Positions 19,737 through 31,019 of a stretch of 64,000 nt of DNA are shown in pieces. This stretch comes from Leptodontidium sp. MPI-SDFR-AT-0119. Taxonomy: Eukaryota > Ascomycota > Leotiomycetes > Helotiales > Leptodontidiaceae. Below the pieces are notes generated by a model, which was not told the DNA's origin, did no database searches, and worked only from the letters and a program-made list of their open reading frames with translations. Both the position numbers and the translations under genes were made by a program. The stretch spans positions 3,286,001 to 3,350,000 of the forward strand of contig JAHLEZ010000002.1 in assembly GCA_020726505.1 (NCBI GenBank), read 5' to 3'. Numbering within the stretch: the stretch's first letter is position 1; every line of letters begins with the position of its first letter.

Positions 19737-21983
19737 TCATAGACGCATGGCCGTAGGATCGTAAAAACCAGGTTGCATACCTTCCCTTGCCACACCAAGA
19801 GCTCGCGCCCGGTCTTCCTCTACCTGGATTTTGATCTCCTCTGCTTCTTCCTTACCCATCGGACACCCTGCCGCATACCCATCCACGATCTGACGAACTT
19901 CTAGCGGCACTCTCCGTGCTTGTGGAATAGCACCTGTCCCGAAGACGGCCTGGTCGAGTGCCACTTCCGCCCACCAGTCATGCTGCTGTGGAGGCACATT
20001 AGCCGTTGAGCAGATGCGGTAGTTGGGATCGACAAGATAAAGAAGGAGCATGCCAAATCTGCCAGGCTGCGTTGCATCGCAGAGAGTGAGGCCATCAAGA
20101 CGATGTTGAAGGGTATTGGGCCAGGTTAGCAGACGATTGATTGGGAGATCAACGGTACCGAGAGTCTGCAGTGGAGGGGTGTGATATGACCAATCGTTTG
20201 AAACGTTGTAATGAATTCTGGCTTCTGCAGATTGAGTGAACCCAAAGATACGGCGCTGCGTATCCCACGCGTCGTCATCGTCGAGCATGTTTCCATCTGC
20301 GCCAAAATGGTAGTCCAAAGGATCCATCAAGGTGGGTTGGCAAAACGAGAACTGTGGGGTAGTGACGTTGGAGGAAGAGTACATATAGGCGGCGGTAGAA
20401 ACTATGTGCTCGTTCCGTTGGGCTTCAAACGTTAAACTACCAGTGAAAGTGGGATTGGCGGGCGTGAGATTTACCTCCCGAAAACGAATAATAATCTGTA
20501 GCCCTTTTTGCTGGAAGGTTTCTTGGAGGTCTATGGTATAGATGCCCTCGTCGGGATCAGGAACTTGCATCGGCACCCTGTCGCCGTCCACAAAGTCTGG
20601 TGCCCCCACGATGACTTTGCCATTTCTGCCTTCTTTCCAAGCCTCGTAGGAGAATGCCGTCCCAGGCTCCGGGTGTAATGCTGCAATCATAATGTCTCTT
20701 TTTTCTTCTACCAGAGGAAGTAAGCTCATGAATGTTTCATGATCAATTCCTGATCTATTCCAGCCTTCAAGGGTCTGGAAGTTCATCCTTGTGATCTTAT
20801 CCTTCAATAGAGCTGGCAGAAGTGAAGTTGTATGCACAGGGTATACTAGGAAATTGTATATCTTCCGTAGATAGTCCTTGATGTCTTTGTTCTGAGATCC
20901 CTCTAGAGAATTTCTATCTTTCCATAGTTCTGGCATATCCTCAGCAACAGCGGCGAGCCAAAGAGGAAGCTCTCCGGCGCTGTTATAGCCGTAAGTCCTG
21001 ATACGAATCGGAGCCGGCCCTCCATTTACATGTCGAGAATTTCCCTTGAATAAACAGTTGCTCCACAGCGGAATTGACGAAGCTATTATCCTCTCTATGG
21101 CCTTGTAAAGCGGCTTGCTGCGAGTAGGGTGTAAATTGTTGATGTAGGACGTGATGCGTACAGGAGCCTCCTTATTCATTGTGTATTTGATTTCGCAAGG
21201 AAGCCATTGAAATGTTGAAGAATAATATTTGTAGAAGTCAGCGTCGTTCGGTAGAGTGAGTGACCGGTGTTCTTCCTGGATGACCTTTGCTAGCTCTTCT
21301 GGCAATGGTGGCCATGGGTGTGTCGATGCTATAGTCGCGTGACGAGAAAAGCAGCTCTCAACACAGCTGTTAAGCCCAACCTGTCTTCCCCCATTGAGAA
21401 CATTCGTCCTGCCGTAGTAGATGGGGTACATTGAGGGGTCCACAAGATCAGTAATCTCCTCTGCTTGGGGGATTTGACGTCTGGATTCTTGTCGCAGGGG
21501 CGCCACTGCAGAGCTGAAGGCTTTCAATATATCTGTGGAAACAAGGCCATCTGACTTGCAGACACACGAGCCAGCATCTAACACTCGTACGAAGCCCTTC
21601 TGATAGAAAGAAGCCGCCTTATCTCTTAACTCCTCGAGACACCATCTCCAAGCCGTCTCGCTGATCAGAGGCATCGCGAGGACTTTCTTCTCACCCCAAT
21701 CCCTGATTCTCTGCTCGTCCAGAGTGATATAGAGGCTGGAGACACTCGCATCTAGTCGCCACTTTATGACTGTCTCCTCATCAAAAATGTCAACATGCCA
21801 ATTCTCCCTGTCGGTAATCCAGTTCATGAGTGCTAACATGGCCAGTTCCCGAGCCGTCAACCGAGGACACTGCCGCCACCCTGCAGTACCGTCATTGAAA
21901 GACCCATGGGGGTCAATTTGATGATAAATCGGAAGGCCGCCAAATCCTGGAACCCTCAGTGGTGCTTCAGCGGCATTGTTCAT
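19737..21983 (-). CDS. DUF4246 family protein
   Basis: Single-exon gene of 748 residues when started at the Met of MNNAAEAPLRVPGFGGLPIY (21983). The frame is open 89 codons further upstream to 22250, but those residues do not look like family sequence, so the inner Met is preferred. Family landmarks are LTARELAMLALMNWITDREN near the N-terminus, the central WLPCEIKYT and NLHPTRSKPLYKAIERIIAS, and the C-terminal TWPNTLQHRLDGL then LLLYLVDPNYRICSTANVPP. DUF4246 proteins are common in filamentous fungi and have no firm biochemical role; a relation to iron/2-oxoglutarate oxygenases is only suggested by the C-terminal H...R layout. The segment normally resembling WHxEGxxNEHIVATALYYY reads LTFEAQRNEHIVSTAAYMY, so the conserved His is missing. 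No RIP-like stops, so probably functional. Confidence 0.9.
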   Translation of the reverse strand: MNNAAEAPLRVPGFGGLPIYHQIDPHGSFNDGTAGWRQCPRLTARELAMLALMNWITDRENWHVDIFDEETVIKWRLDASVSSLYITLDEQRIRDWGEKKVLAMPLISETAWRWCLEELRDKAASFYQKGFVRVLDAGSCVCKSDGLVSTDILKAFSSAVAPLRQESRRQIPQAEEITDLVDPSMYPIYYGRTNVLNGGRQVGLNSCVESCFSRHATIASTHPWPPLPEELAKVIQEEHRSLTLPNDADFYKYYSSTFQWLPCEIKYTMNKEAPVRITSYINNLHPTRSKPLYKAIERIIASSIPLWSNCLFKGNSRHVNGGPAPIRIRTYGYNSAGELPLWLAAVAEDMPELWKDRNSLEGSQNKDIKDYLRKIYNFLVYPVHTTSLLPALLKDKITRMNFQTLEGWNRSGIDHETFMSLLPLVEEKRDIMIAALHPEPGTAFSYEAWKEGRNGKVIVGAPDFVDGDRVPMQVPDPDEGIYTIDLQETFQQKGLQIIIRFREVNLTPANPTFTGSLTFEAQRNEHIVSTAAYMYSSSNVTTPQFSFCQPTLMDPLDYHFGADGNMLDDDDAWDTQRRIFGFTQSAEARIHYNVSNDWSYHTPPLQTLGTVDLPINRLLTWPNTLQHRLDGLTLCDATQPGRFGMLLLYLVDPNYRICSTANVPPQQHDWWAEVALDQAVFGTGAIPQARRVPLEVRQIVDGYAAGCPMGKEEAEEIKIQVEEDRARALGVAREGMQPGFYDPTAMRL

Positions 21984-23103
21984 CTCGATGGTGGCACAGG
22001 TTCGATGGCACGTTTGCGAGGTGTGGCTGTTGGGTAATACTGAAGCCGCCAGGTCAAACCGCTTGTTCGCGTAGGGCAGATATATCGAGGAAAAGCGTCG
22101 ATAATCATCAGCTTTTGCAGTTTGAAAGGGTGTAGAGAGCGAACAGCGAAGAAGTAGAAGCTTGAAATGTATGTGGACGAGCTTGCAAGGCGGTGGGTGG
22201 GTGAGCTTGTCACAGTAGAAGTAGGTGCACAACTGAGCCTGACGGTACATGTCAGCACAGCCGCACGCAACTTACGAGCTGGACCGGATTCCGATTTTGC
22301 CCCACGACACACCTCTTGGAGCGATTCACCCCTCCGAAATCAATTTGAGGCCCGACAACTAGACAACAACACATATACTCAAAGAAGAGTTAATCGCGAT
22401 GAAATTTCTATGATCTAAGTGCTTTGATTGATGCAATTATTATGTAGCGCTATATTCGTAGAGTAATAAATGAATCCTTTGTCGCCGGCATGTTGGTAGT
22501 TCGTGATTCCCGCCTCTTCGTTTTGCGACGCTTTTTATTCTTTCAATAACTTCACAACCACGTGTTAAGGGTAAAGTTTGTATACGCGGAGTTCATAAGC
22601 AAAAATTATAATTTTACAGTGATCAACTTTTTATTTCATTAAACGTTGTATTTATGAAGTTGGTAAAGTTGGGTTTTGAGATTTAGAGGGGTAAATCGCT
22701 CCAAAGGTTAGCGAGGCGCCCCAAAACATTCCCGCTGGTTAGTTGTGCGGCTGTACGCCACTTGTCATATTGTCTTTCGAGCTCGGCTACCCATTTTCAA
22801 TAATTTAGTGTAGTATTCTTTTAAGATGATATAAAATCCTGGTCTAGAGTGAGGCAACGCTCCTGTTCCAGCTGACCCGTTCGGTTCACTTGGTACAGTA
22901 AATAAAATCTTCGCTCTCTATCAGACCCGATCACCTGCGTTACTTGAGGGGGAAAGCTTTGTTGACACGATGAGACTCAAAAATGATATGATTAAGTATT
23001 ACAAATATCCCCCGGGAGCTCCTCCACTAGCCATTGGCGTCACTTTCAAGTTTCAACCTCTCAGACCATTACAACTCTACACTAAGCGGTGAATCTCCAG
23101 CTC
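21984..23103. other. Intergenic region upstream of the DUF4246 gene
   Basis: It holds the promoter of the minus-strand DUF4246 gene and the 3' flank of the next minus-strand gene. Apart from the upstream extension of the DUF4246 frame, no convincing coding sequence is visible; the middle (22430-22900) is AT-rich. Confidence 0.5.
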
Positions 23104-23934
23104 TCATACGCAGTGCTGAAGTCCCAAAGACATCCAAGCATTATAGATCATCTTCAGCGCCTTCTCGTGCTTTATTGTTTTTGTGTTCGCTTTCTCGGTA
23201 AACCCTGGCAGCTCTCCTGAGACCTGCCACTGAACCTCAGCTGACGCCCCATTTGATATCAACGGTGCATCCACATTTACAACCTCAATCCCATCCTGAA
23301 CGATTTTGTTGGGCTGTATCTGGTCTGGGGGAAAGCCGAATTCGGTTGCCCACTTCGGAATCTGTTTCTCTAGGTCCTTGAGAAAGCCCTGCTTGTTTTC
23401 CATCCAGCGTATGTTGATCGACTGCTTCATACACGTGTTGATGTTGGCGAGATCCTGGGAGGAGACTTTCGAGGGATCTGTTTCTTTTGCATCCCAGAGG
23501 ATGTCGGTCGTCCTTCGGGTTACTTCGCCATGGCCAAGCTTGTCGTCGTTCTGCGTTGCCCCGCCCCAAGTGGCAACAAGCTTCCTTGGGTCTTGGGATA
23601 TGAACCCCCATTCCTTGACTTTTGGCGCTACTTTTTCGACATCTGGAGTTGTCGTGTCGCCATCCGCACCGCCGGAGTAGGTGCGAACTTTTTTGCCGCG
23701 GCGGTCGAGATTGCAATCTGCGAACTCGTTGAAAGTTGCGAGTTCAGTAGTAACAAAAGAGTTTCCGTTCTTTTTGCCACAACTCAAGCCCAATTGTCTG
23801 CCGGCCCCATTGACAAGAAAGTCGATCTTGTAAGCTTCGTAGAAGAAGATAAGCTCATATCCCATGGCGCTCGAAGCTTCAACCACGGCGAATAGCGAGG
23901 CTAGCGCGACCACAAAGGGGCAGAAAAGATGCAT
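23104..23934 (-). CDS. Secreted protein of unknown function (276 aa)
   Basis: One uninterrupted exon. It begins MHLFCPFVVALASLFAVVEA, a good secretion signal with a likely cut after about residue 20-22. The mature part has four Cys (LSCGKK, FADCNL, INTCMK and QHCV at the very end), enough for two disulphides. The middle is acidic and polar with no membrane segment. I do not recognise a family. Size, signal and Cys content fit a secreted effector-like or cell-surface protein, but that is inference. It lies upstream of and divergent from the GH55 gene. Confidence 0.7.
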   Translation of the reverse strand: MHLFCPFVVALASLFAVVEASSAMGYELIFFYEAYKIDFLVNGAGRQLGLSCGKKNGNSFVTTELATFNEFADCNLDRRGKKVRTYSGGADGDTTTPDVEKVAPKVKEWGFISQDPRKLVATWGGATQNDDKLGHGEVTRRTTDILWDAKETDPSKVSSQDLANINTCMKQSINIRWMENKQGFLKDLEKQIPKWATEFGFPPDQIQPNKIVQDGIEVVNVDAPLISNGASAEVQWQVSGELPGFTEKANTKTIKHEKALKMIYNAWMSLGLQHCV

Positions 23935-25092
23935 CGTGGTGTATAGGCAACTTTATGAAGGCAAAGAATGATACATGAAATGTCAAGCGTCGACCCTCGA
24001 ATGATGGGTAACAAGTCTTGTAGCAAGAAGAACCAAGTGACGATTGAAAATCCAAGTGTCCCCAGTGCATACGAAAGACCAGAGGTGTTAAGGGAGGCAT
24101 AGCAGGAGTACCCATCGGAAGAGCCATCATCCCGTACAGTGCCATCAATCTCACTGACCATGCCTCCCCCTGCATATGGAATAGTAACCGTGAATTGGAA
24201 TGTTGCATACTCGGATATTGGATCGCATCAGGAAGTGCTTGCTCCGAAAGGCCTGGTCGGCCATTTTCCCTTTCCAAAAGTCTGGCGCGCACAGGAAATA
24301 ACTGACCACCCCTCTGCCTCCCCTAATGAAAAACCAATTAGGCAGGTGGTTTCCAGGAAGAAAGGGTGGTCCATCCAAGAAGTAAGGTATGGCCTGCATG
24401 TTGGGATATACGGAAAAGGCTAGACAGAGCTCACCTCGGTCCGATCCACACGGTGCAGTATACACCTTGTACGCAAGAGCATAAACAGAGTGGATCTACT
24501 TTGGTAGTAAGGTTCTTCGCCAAATTTCGCAAGATTTTGACTAGCTGCCTTGCTAAAGCAGCAACATATTAAGTGGCGTCCGTAGGTGCAACCATGTAAA
24601 TTATATCGAATCACGAAGGTTGAGGCGGTCGGGGTCGCTACTGTAAGCGACCTGAGAAGTCGGGAGAAAAGCCACTTCGAGATTGTAAAATGCTTGGCCA
24701 AAAGCCAGCCGGCAGCACCCCTTCGACTGCGCCGTTGACATACGCGCTTCACCTGTTCACGACGCAATATCGGTTGACAAGCATGGCAAATGAGTGCGCG
24801 ATGTAGAAGGTCGTTACGATCATGGGTGAGGGATCCTGGCAATGTTGGGCTACATTCAGGCTACCCCGATCCTCCTTTCACAGAGCTCGGAATAGCCTTT
24901 GGCCGGATTGACCGAGAGTGGGAGTGATATTTGCGATGCATGAAGTTTGCAGCAGGTTCGAGTTACAGTATTTCTCAAAGGCCGCTTCCTTCATACTGCT
25001 TTCAAACGTCCAGCTCTGCTGAAGTCTTTCTTTTGTACCCTCTCAGCAGTGACGAACTGTCCTATATAATGTTTATCTTTCAAACAAGCTCG
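23935..25092. promoter_or_regulatory. Divergent intergenic region between the secreted 276-aa gene and the GH55 gene
   Basis: The 1.16-kb gap carries the promoters of both flanking genes. Open frames of 94-140 codons on either strand (for example 24420-24842 minus) lack family resemblance and overlap each other. TATATAA at 25063-25069 lies only about 24 bp before the GH55 start codon and may lie in the transcribed leader. Confidence 0.45.
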
Positions 25093-28000
25093 ATGGCCTC
25101 ATCATTCAAGATCTTCTTGCTTCTTTTACCCGTCGTGGTCAACGCTACATTGCTGGAATACACGCCCCACAAAAGCTCACAAAGCCTACAATGGCCATCA
25201 GGGCAACTCTCCAACCGAGGAGCAACAGTCCTCCCAAACTCGACCAGCAAGTCATTCATCTTCACTTTTGAGATTGTGCTGACAGTACTCAGGAGGTCCG
25301 GTTTTACAATCGAACTTAGACATCGTATCAATAATCGACGGCCTGGTGTTGAACTACACTCTTTACGATCCCAAATTCAATTCATCTGGTAATGCTCTTA
25401 CCACACTTTTGGAGAGCGCCGAGAATCTTAAACGAGCATTATCACCTTCTATTGCTGCCAAAGTGCCTGCTCAAAAGCGCGCCGATAATGCCACAGCTCC
25501 AATCCGCCCTCCCGTGACACCCTCAGCCTTGGAGAAAGCCAGAGCCATTGTCCAGGCCGCACTGGAGGAAGCCGGGGAACGCAATGCTAGGCGGGTAAAA
25601 AACCCAAGACTGAATCACTACTACACGCAAAATGATACCCAAGCAGCAATATCAGCTCGCTCTGCAGATAATGACCTTTTTCTGGTCAACTCAACGGTCG
25701 CGGAAGCTGCTGCACTCGTGGCCGAAGCGGATGCCATGTACAGAGCAGGAAATACGACTTCGAAACGCCACTTCCACTCCCATTCCCACTCCCACTCCCA
25801 CCGCAAAAGGGCTTCATCATTTTGGATTGAGAACATTTCTCATACAGGGAGTGTTCCATTCGGCGCGGATGCTAGCTACCCCGTCTACCGCAACGTGAAA
25901 GATCCTTTGTTTGGAGCTGTCGGCGATGGGATTCATGATGATACTGCTGCCATCAACAAGGCTATAGGCTACGGAAGTCGCTGTGGAGAGAATTGCGGTT
26001 CCTCATCTGTTAAGCCGGCTTTGGTCTACTTTCCCGCCGGTAGGTCATTTCCCGTTATCATTCCACTTTCTGACAAGTCCAGGCACCTATCTTGTCAGCA
26101 CATCGATTATAGCGTACTATAATACTCAGCTAGTCGGAAATGTAAGCTCCCTTGCGTCCTGATTCTACACAAGCCCTAATCCGTACAGGCAAATACCCCA
26201 CCGACTATTCTCGCAGCTCCAAAGTTCATCGGGCTCGGTAAGTTGTTGATATGACAACACCGTTGGGGAAAAAGAAATGGTAACTAATTATTCCAGGTGT
26301 CATTTCCAGTGATGTTTACACAGGTAAGTTGTGGCTGGACTTTCAACCGGCATTATCTGATTGGTGAACAGGAGGAAACGGTGGCGCAGAGGAGTGGTAC
26401 ATCAACCAGGTATGTCTCATCCAATAATCAATGTGTGTCGCTAAGGCTTTGCAGAGCAATTTCTTACGTCAGATCCGAAATTTCGTAATTGATGTCAGCA
26501 AGGCGGAGTTGAATGATTGCTCTGGCATCCACTGGCAGGTTGCTCAGGCTACGAGCATTCAAGACGTCACCTTTCTTCAGTCCAGCGCCGCAGGCAAGAG
26601 CCACATGGGCATATGTAAGCTTGACCCATGTTACCGAGACGGAGATAAACTGATTTCTATCATAGTTGCTGAGAATGGCAGCGGAGGTTTTATGTCAGAT
26701 CTAACCTTCATAAATGGAGCCCTTGGAATTCGCTGTAGGTACTCTCCACATGACATCAGTACCTAAATTGATCGGAACAGGCGGCAATCAACAGTTTACA
26801 ACCAGAAATTTCAAGTTCTACGGTTGCAAGACGGCTATAGATCTTCTCTGGGACTGGGGATGGACCTGGAAGTCGCTCTACATCGAGAATGCCGAAATCG
26901 CCATCAGTATGGCAGCCACTTATCGGGGAGGCTCCATCCTTGTTTTGGACTCGAAGTTTGTCAATTGTCTCGTCGGAATTTTCATAGCTTCACCTAATGG
27001 TGCCACTGCAAATGAGCAGTTCTCAGTCACGCTCGACAATCTTGTGATTCAAGACGTCACATACGCTGTTAGCAAGAACCTTGCACAGACTTTGCTTGGA
27101 GGTTCCAAAACTATTAGCAGTTGGACACTAGGGAAGGTGTACGACTCGAGCAATCCTGCTGGAAAGTTCCAGACCGGCGTATCCGTTGCCAATAACCGCC
27201 CCGAATCTACCATGTTGCTTGGTGGTCCCAACGGAGGCTATCTTGAGCGTTCTAAACCTCAATACAAAGAGATTGGCTCCGAGGGGTTTTTAAGCGCAAA
27301 GTTTCTAGCTAAAGGTGAGTCTTCACATTCCGTTCACTTGCTAGGCTGACTGGGACAGGGGACGGTGTGACGGATGATTCTATTGGCTTGAATCTCCTTT
27401 TCTTGGTCGCGATAACACTCAACAGGCCAGTATTCTTTCCAATGGGATCTTACATTATCAAAGACACCCTCAATGTATGTTTGATAACCGAGATGTATTC
27501 GGACAACATGGACTTTTCTAACTCTCACAGATTCCTGTCGGATCCAGAATTGTGGGAGAGGTCTGGTCACAAATCGTCGCCGAAGGAGCTGTAAGTCACC
27601 CAGTTATACTTACGCAGCATGTAGCTGACCCGAATGTGCAGAAATTTGCAGACATGGCAAATCCATATGTGGCAGTCAGAGTCGGCGACCAAGGATCTTC
27701 CGGTGTTATGGAAATTCAAGACATGATGTTCACTGCCAAAGGTGCTACCGCAGGAGTGATCTTGATGGAGTGGAACGTAGCTCAAAGTTCTCCGGGTAGC
27801 GCAGCTATGTGGGGTAGGTTGTTCTATACTTTGGTCGAAGCCAAGCCCGCCCGATCTTACTATTGTTTCTACTTTGGCACCTATTGACAATTCACAGATA
27901 GCCACTTCAGAATTGGAGGCGCCACTGGCAACAAACTTCAAGCGGCCGACTGTCCCAAGCTTACAGGCTCCGTCAAGTCATCTTGTATCGCCGGCTCAAT

Positions 28001-30012
28001 GATGCTTCACATGACTGCAAGCTCCACGGGATATTTGGAGAATGTCTGGGCATGGGTGGCAGATCACGATCTAGACAGTGGGCCAGCTCAGACGCAAGTT
28101 GATATCTACGTTGCCCGAGGTATGATCTTTATGGATTTGAAACAACACGTACTGATCTGACCCCAGGGATTCTTGTTGAGAGCACCGGACCAACTTGGCT
28201 GTATGGCACGTCTTCGGAACACGCCATGCTCTACCAATACCAAGTTTCGGGCGCTCGAAATCTCTTCATGGGCATGGTTCGCAACTCTTTTCCATTATCC
28301 ACCACTTGCTAATGCCCCCAGATTCAAACCGAAAGTCCCTACTTCGCTCCCGCTGTCACGGCTCCTACCCCGTTTAAGTCAGCCATTGGCAAGTTCCCCA
28401 ATGATCCATCGTTCTCGGACTGTCCAGCTACAAGCCCAAAGTGCTCAGCACCGTGGGGTTTGAGGATTGTGGACTCTTACAATGTGCAAATTCTGGGCGC
28501 AGGCCTATACAACTGGTTCTACGGAGCTTACAGTCAGGCTTGTGTTGATACGCAGGATTGCCAGCAGAAAGTTGTCTCTATTGAGAGTAGTACTTCAATC
28601 TGGTTGTATAACTTGTACACGATTGGCACCGTCGAAATGTTGAATGCTGGCACAGCCAAAGTCCTGGCAAAGGATAACACGAACACAAATGAGCATCCAT
28701 TCACCTCCATAGTGACAGCCTGGCTGGGATCCTCAGCTTACGATCCTGAGTATGTGATCTCCTAGCTCTCTTGCAGCACAATACTGACTTGCATAGTGAT
28801 GCAGAGGATGATGATGAGCCCGAAGACGACTTGCCTGCCTGCGATGAGTCGTACAACAGCGTTGACGGTATCATTTCTAATATCGCCAACATCCCTTTCC
28901 ACTGCCGAGATCACTATCTCATTGGCGCTCAAAGCAACGAACTATCGACAACACTGTCCGACTACCAGAAGATCATCAATGACGACTACGATAAAAAATT
29001 CGACATCTACTCCAGAGCCATCAAGGAGTTGGTACCGGCTCAATTGCTAGACTACGCGAGAAAACATCTTTCTGCATCGGGGTTCTTTACTTGCCAAGAG
29101 AGTGTATGGCACAACTGCTGCGTATGTAGCCCATACTGGGGCTGTTCGGGAGGCACATGTGAAAAGGATTGCACGAGTGGCTACAGATGGCAAGCCATGG
29201 CAGCTTGTCCCACCAGTGTCCCAGAGCCCAGTGACCAGGCCTCCCTCAATGCCGTCGCATACACATGCATTGATAGAGATGGCTTTGACAAAGACGTCAG
29301 TGAGCGATACGGTATCTCTGGAGACTGGGTCGTCTTCAGTGATCATACAGCACGCATCCACGCTGGCTGTTGGCAGGGAGGACCTGACTGCGCTGAGCAA
29401 CATAACACTATTTGGACAGGCTTTCCCAGCCCAGGCACTTACGAAGTCGACAATCCCAAAGACATTGTAAAGCCCATTCTAGACGGCCGAACCACTTTCC
29501 AAAGTCAGATGGCCAACCAGGCGTACTGGGCAAGTCATTACCTCAACGTCGTTGACGAAAGCGAAATCGCCGACGCCGCTGCCATTCCCATATATCTTAC
29601 CGCTTCAGCAGTGTCCAGCATGACTGACGTTGTGGAAACCGCCAATGAAATCACAGCCGCAGAACGGAAGGCATTCATCGTCAATTTTGTCTCGGCCATC
29701 CTCATGATCATCCCCGGTGCTGGAATACCGATTCGGGCTGGGTTGGTACCTGCTCTCCGGCGAATGCTGACGCTCATTGGGGAAGTTGGCAATCCGGCTT
29801 TAGCAATTTATAGCATGGTCGATAACCCGAGCAGCGCCCCCTTTGAGATTATTGGCTTGTTGCTAGGCGGATCAGCATCTGGATCGGCTTTCAAGAGCGC
29901 TGCTTCGAAGCGGAAAGGCATCACGAATACAGAGCGAAATACGCTGCCGGATAAGGTCAAAGGAGGGTTAGATAGGATTGATACGGTAAGGAATGCGTGC
30001 TACAGAAAGTAG
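25093..30012 (+). CDS. GH55 glucan 1,3-beta-glucosidase with killer-toxin/GH18-like C-terminal module
   Basis: Sixteen exons give 1382 residues: 25093-25227, 25286-26039, 26083-26141, 26189-26237, 26297-26323, 26372-26409, 26455-26614, 26666-26734, 26781-27314, 27359-27474, 27531-27590, 27642-27813, 27898-28119, 28167-28276, 28322-28749, 28797-30012. Summed length is divisible by three; the first intron has a weak donor. The signal peptide is MASSFKIFLLLLPVVVNA. Kex2-like KR sites lie at about 110 and 206, the second followed by a His-Ser repeat (207-217) and RKR. Two GH55 beta-helix domains start at FGAVGDGIHDDTAAINKAI (about 254) and FLAKGDGVTDDS (about 605). After about residue 980 an acidic linker leads to a Cys-rich part, then VSERYGISGDWVVFSDHT and two hydrophobic helices (AFIVNFVSAILMIIPGAGIP), as at the C-end of GH18 killer-toxin-like chitinases. 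Likely secreted and active on beta-1,3-glucan; the tail's function is unknown. Confidence 0.88.
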
Positions 30013-31019
30013 ATGAGGGTCTCTGGGGACAACGGTTGGCGGTTGCGAAGGATTAACATCAATGAAGCGTAGACTTCAAAACTAGCTCTTACAGCACAAT
30101 GACTCTCGTTGCAAAATTAATCGTAATATTCAACCATTTTGGTTTTTCTCATAGGATGTATTCTCGATTGAGTGCGTGTAAATTTTTTGATAATTCCCTT
30201 GCTAGTTGGCTGTTGATCATTCTGAATGTGCCTTTGACTTCCTTCCCAACATTCAACTCGCCTTCTTTTCATTCTAGATTATGGTAGCGAATATCTGGGC
30301 ATCAATTTTCAAAGCTCTTTGCTTACCCCTTCCATTTTGGTGTGACTTGCTTCTTCGGTATCGTTTCTTATGTTCCAACCTCGGTCCTTGGAGCTCAGAT
30401 GATCCTGTAAAGTATCAATCCCGTTTTGGCCATTTGGCCGTCCCCTGTGTACAATTTCTTCGGTCGATGGCAGAGGAGATGTGGAATGCATGAGCACTAG
30501 CAAGGTATGCATATTTCTCTTTGCCACTAGACATGGGGCGATTCGCATGGAACTCAGTAGTTTCGGACACGGAGCACAAAATGCTTATCATTGGCGCGGA
30601 TTAGGGCCTAACAAATTCCCTTGCCGCCAAGCACTCGCTGCTTTTGCCTCCAAGTAAGCGCCGAGCGGACATTAGCATCCTGCATTCGGTGCTTGTTCCT
30701 GAGTTACTTTTAACCCGAAAAATCCTGGTAGGGAAGCCCCGACAGAATATCGCTTTTGAAGATGATAATTGACCTTAAGACCTGCCCGAAAGGGTGATTG
30801 GGAAATGAAATACTAGGTGCCTCCGTATCTTTGGAATGATGACATGATGGCATGGATTGAGCTTCACGAAGTCACTTCCTCTTCCTCCCCTCGGCGTCCT
30901 CAGAGCCTGGTGGGATTCATTTGAGGTCGCTTCTATGTTTTGCCCTCTCCTACTTTCCCTTCACTTTGTATGATCTACCAATCTTTGGTCTCCTTCTACT
31001 TTCTTTGAACTCAATCAAC
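30013..31019. other. Intergenic region between GH55 and LysM-WSC genes
   Basis: 3' flank of the GH55 gene followed by the promoter of the LysM-WSC gene. I see no gene. The frame upstream of 31020 is open from 30921, but its residues (a second hydrophobic stretch) are more likely leader than protein, since the ATG at 31020 starts a canonical signal peptide. Confidence 0.5.

Noticed and set aside
21984..22250. 89-codon N-terminal extension of the DUF4246 frame
   Set aside because: Composition is unlike the family, and a well-placed Met starts the conserved part, so it is more likely leader sequence.
24151..24842. Minus-strand frames of 104 and 140 codons between the secreted 276-aa gene and the GH55 gene
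   Set aside because: They overlap frames on the other strand, have no signal, motif or splice support, and sit in a promoter region.
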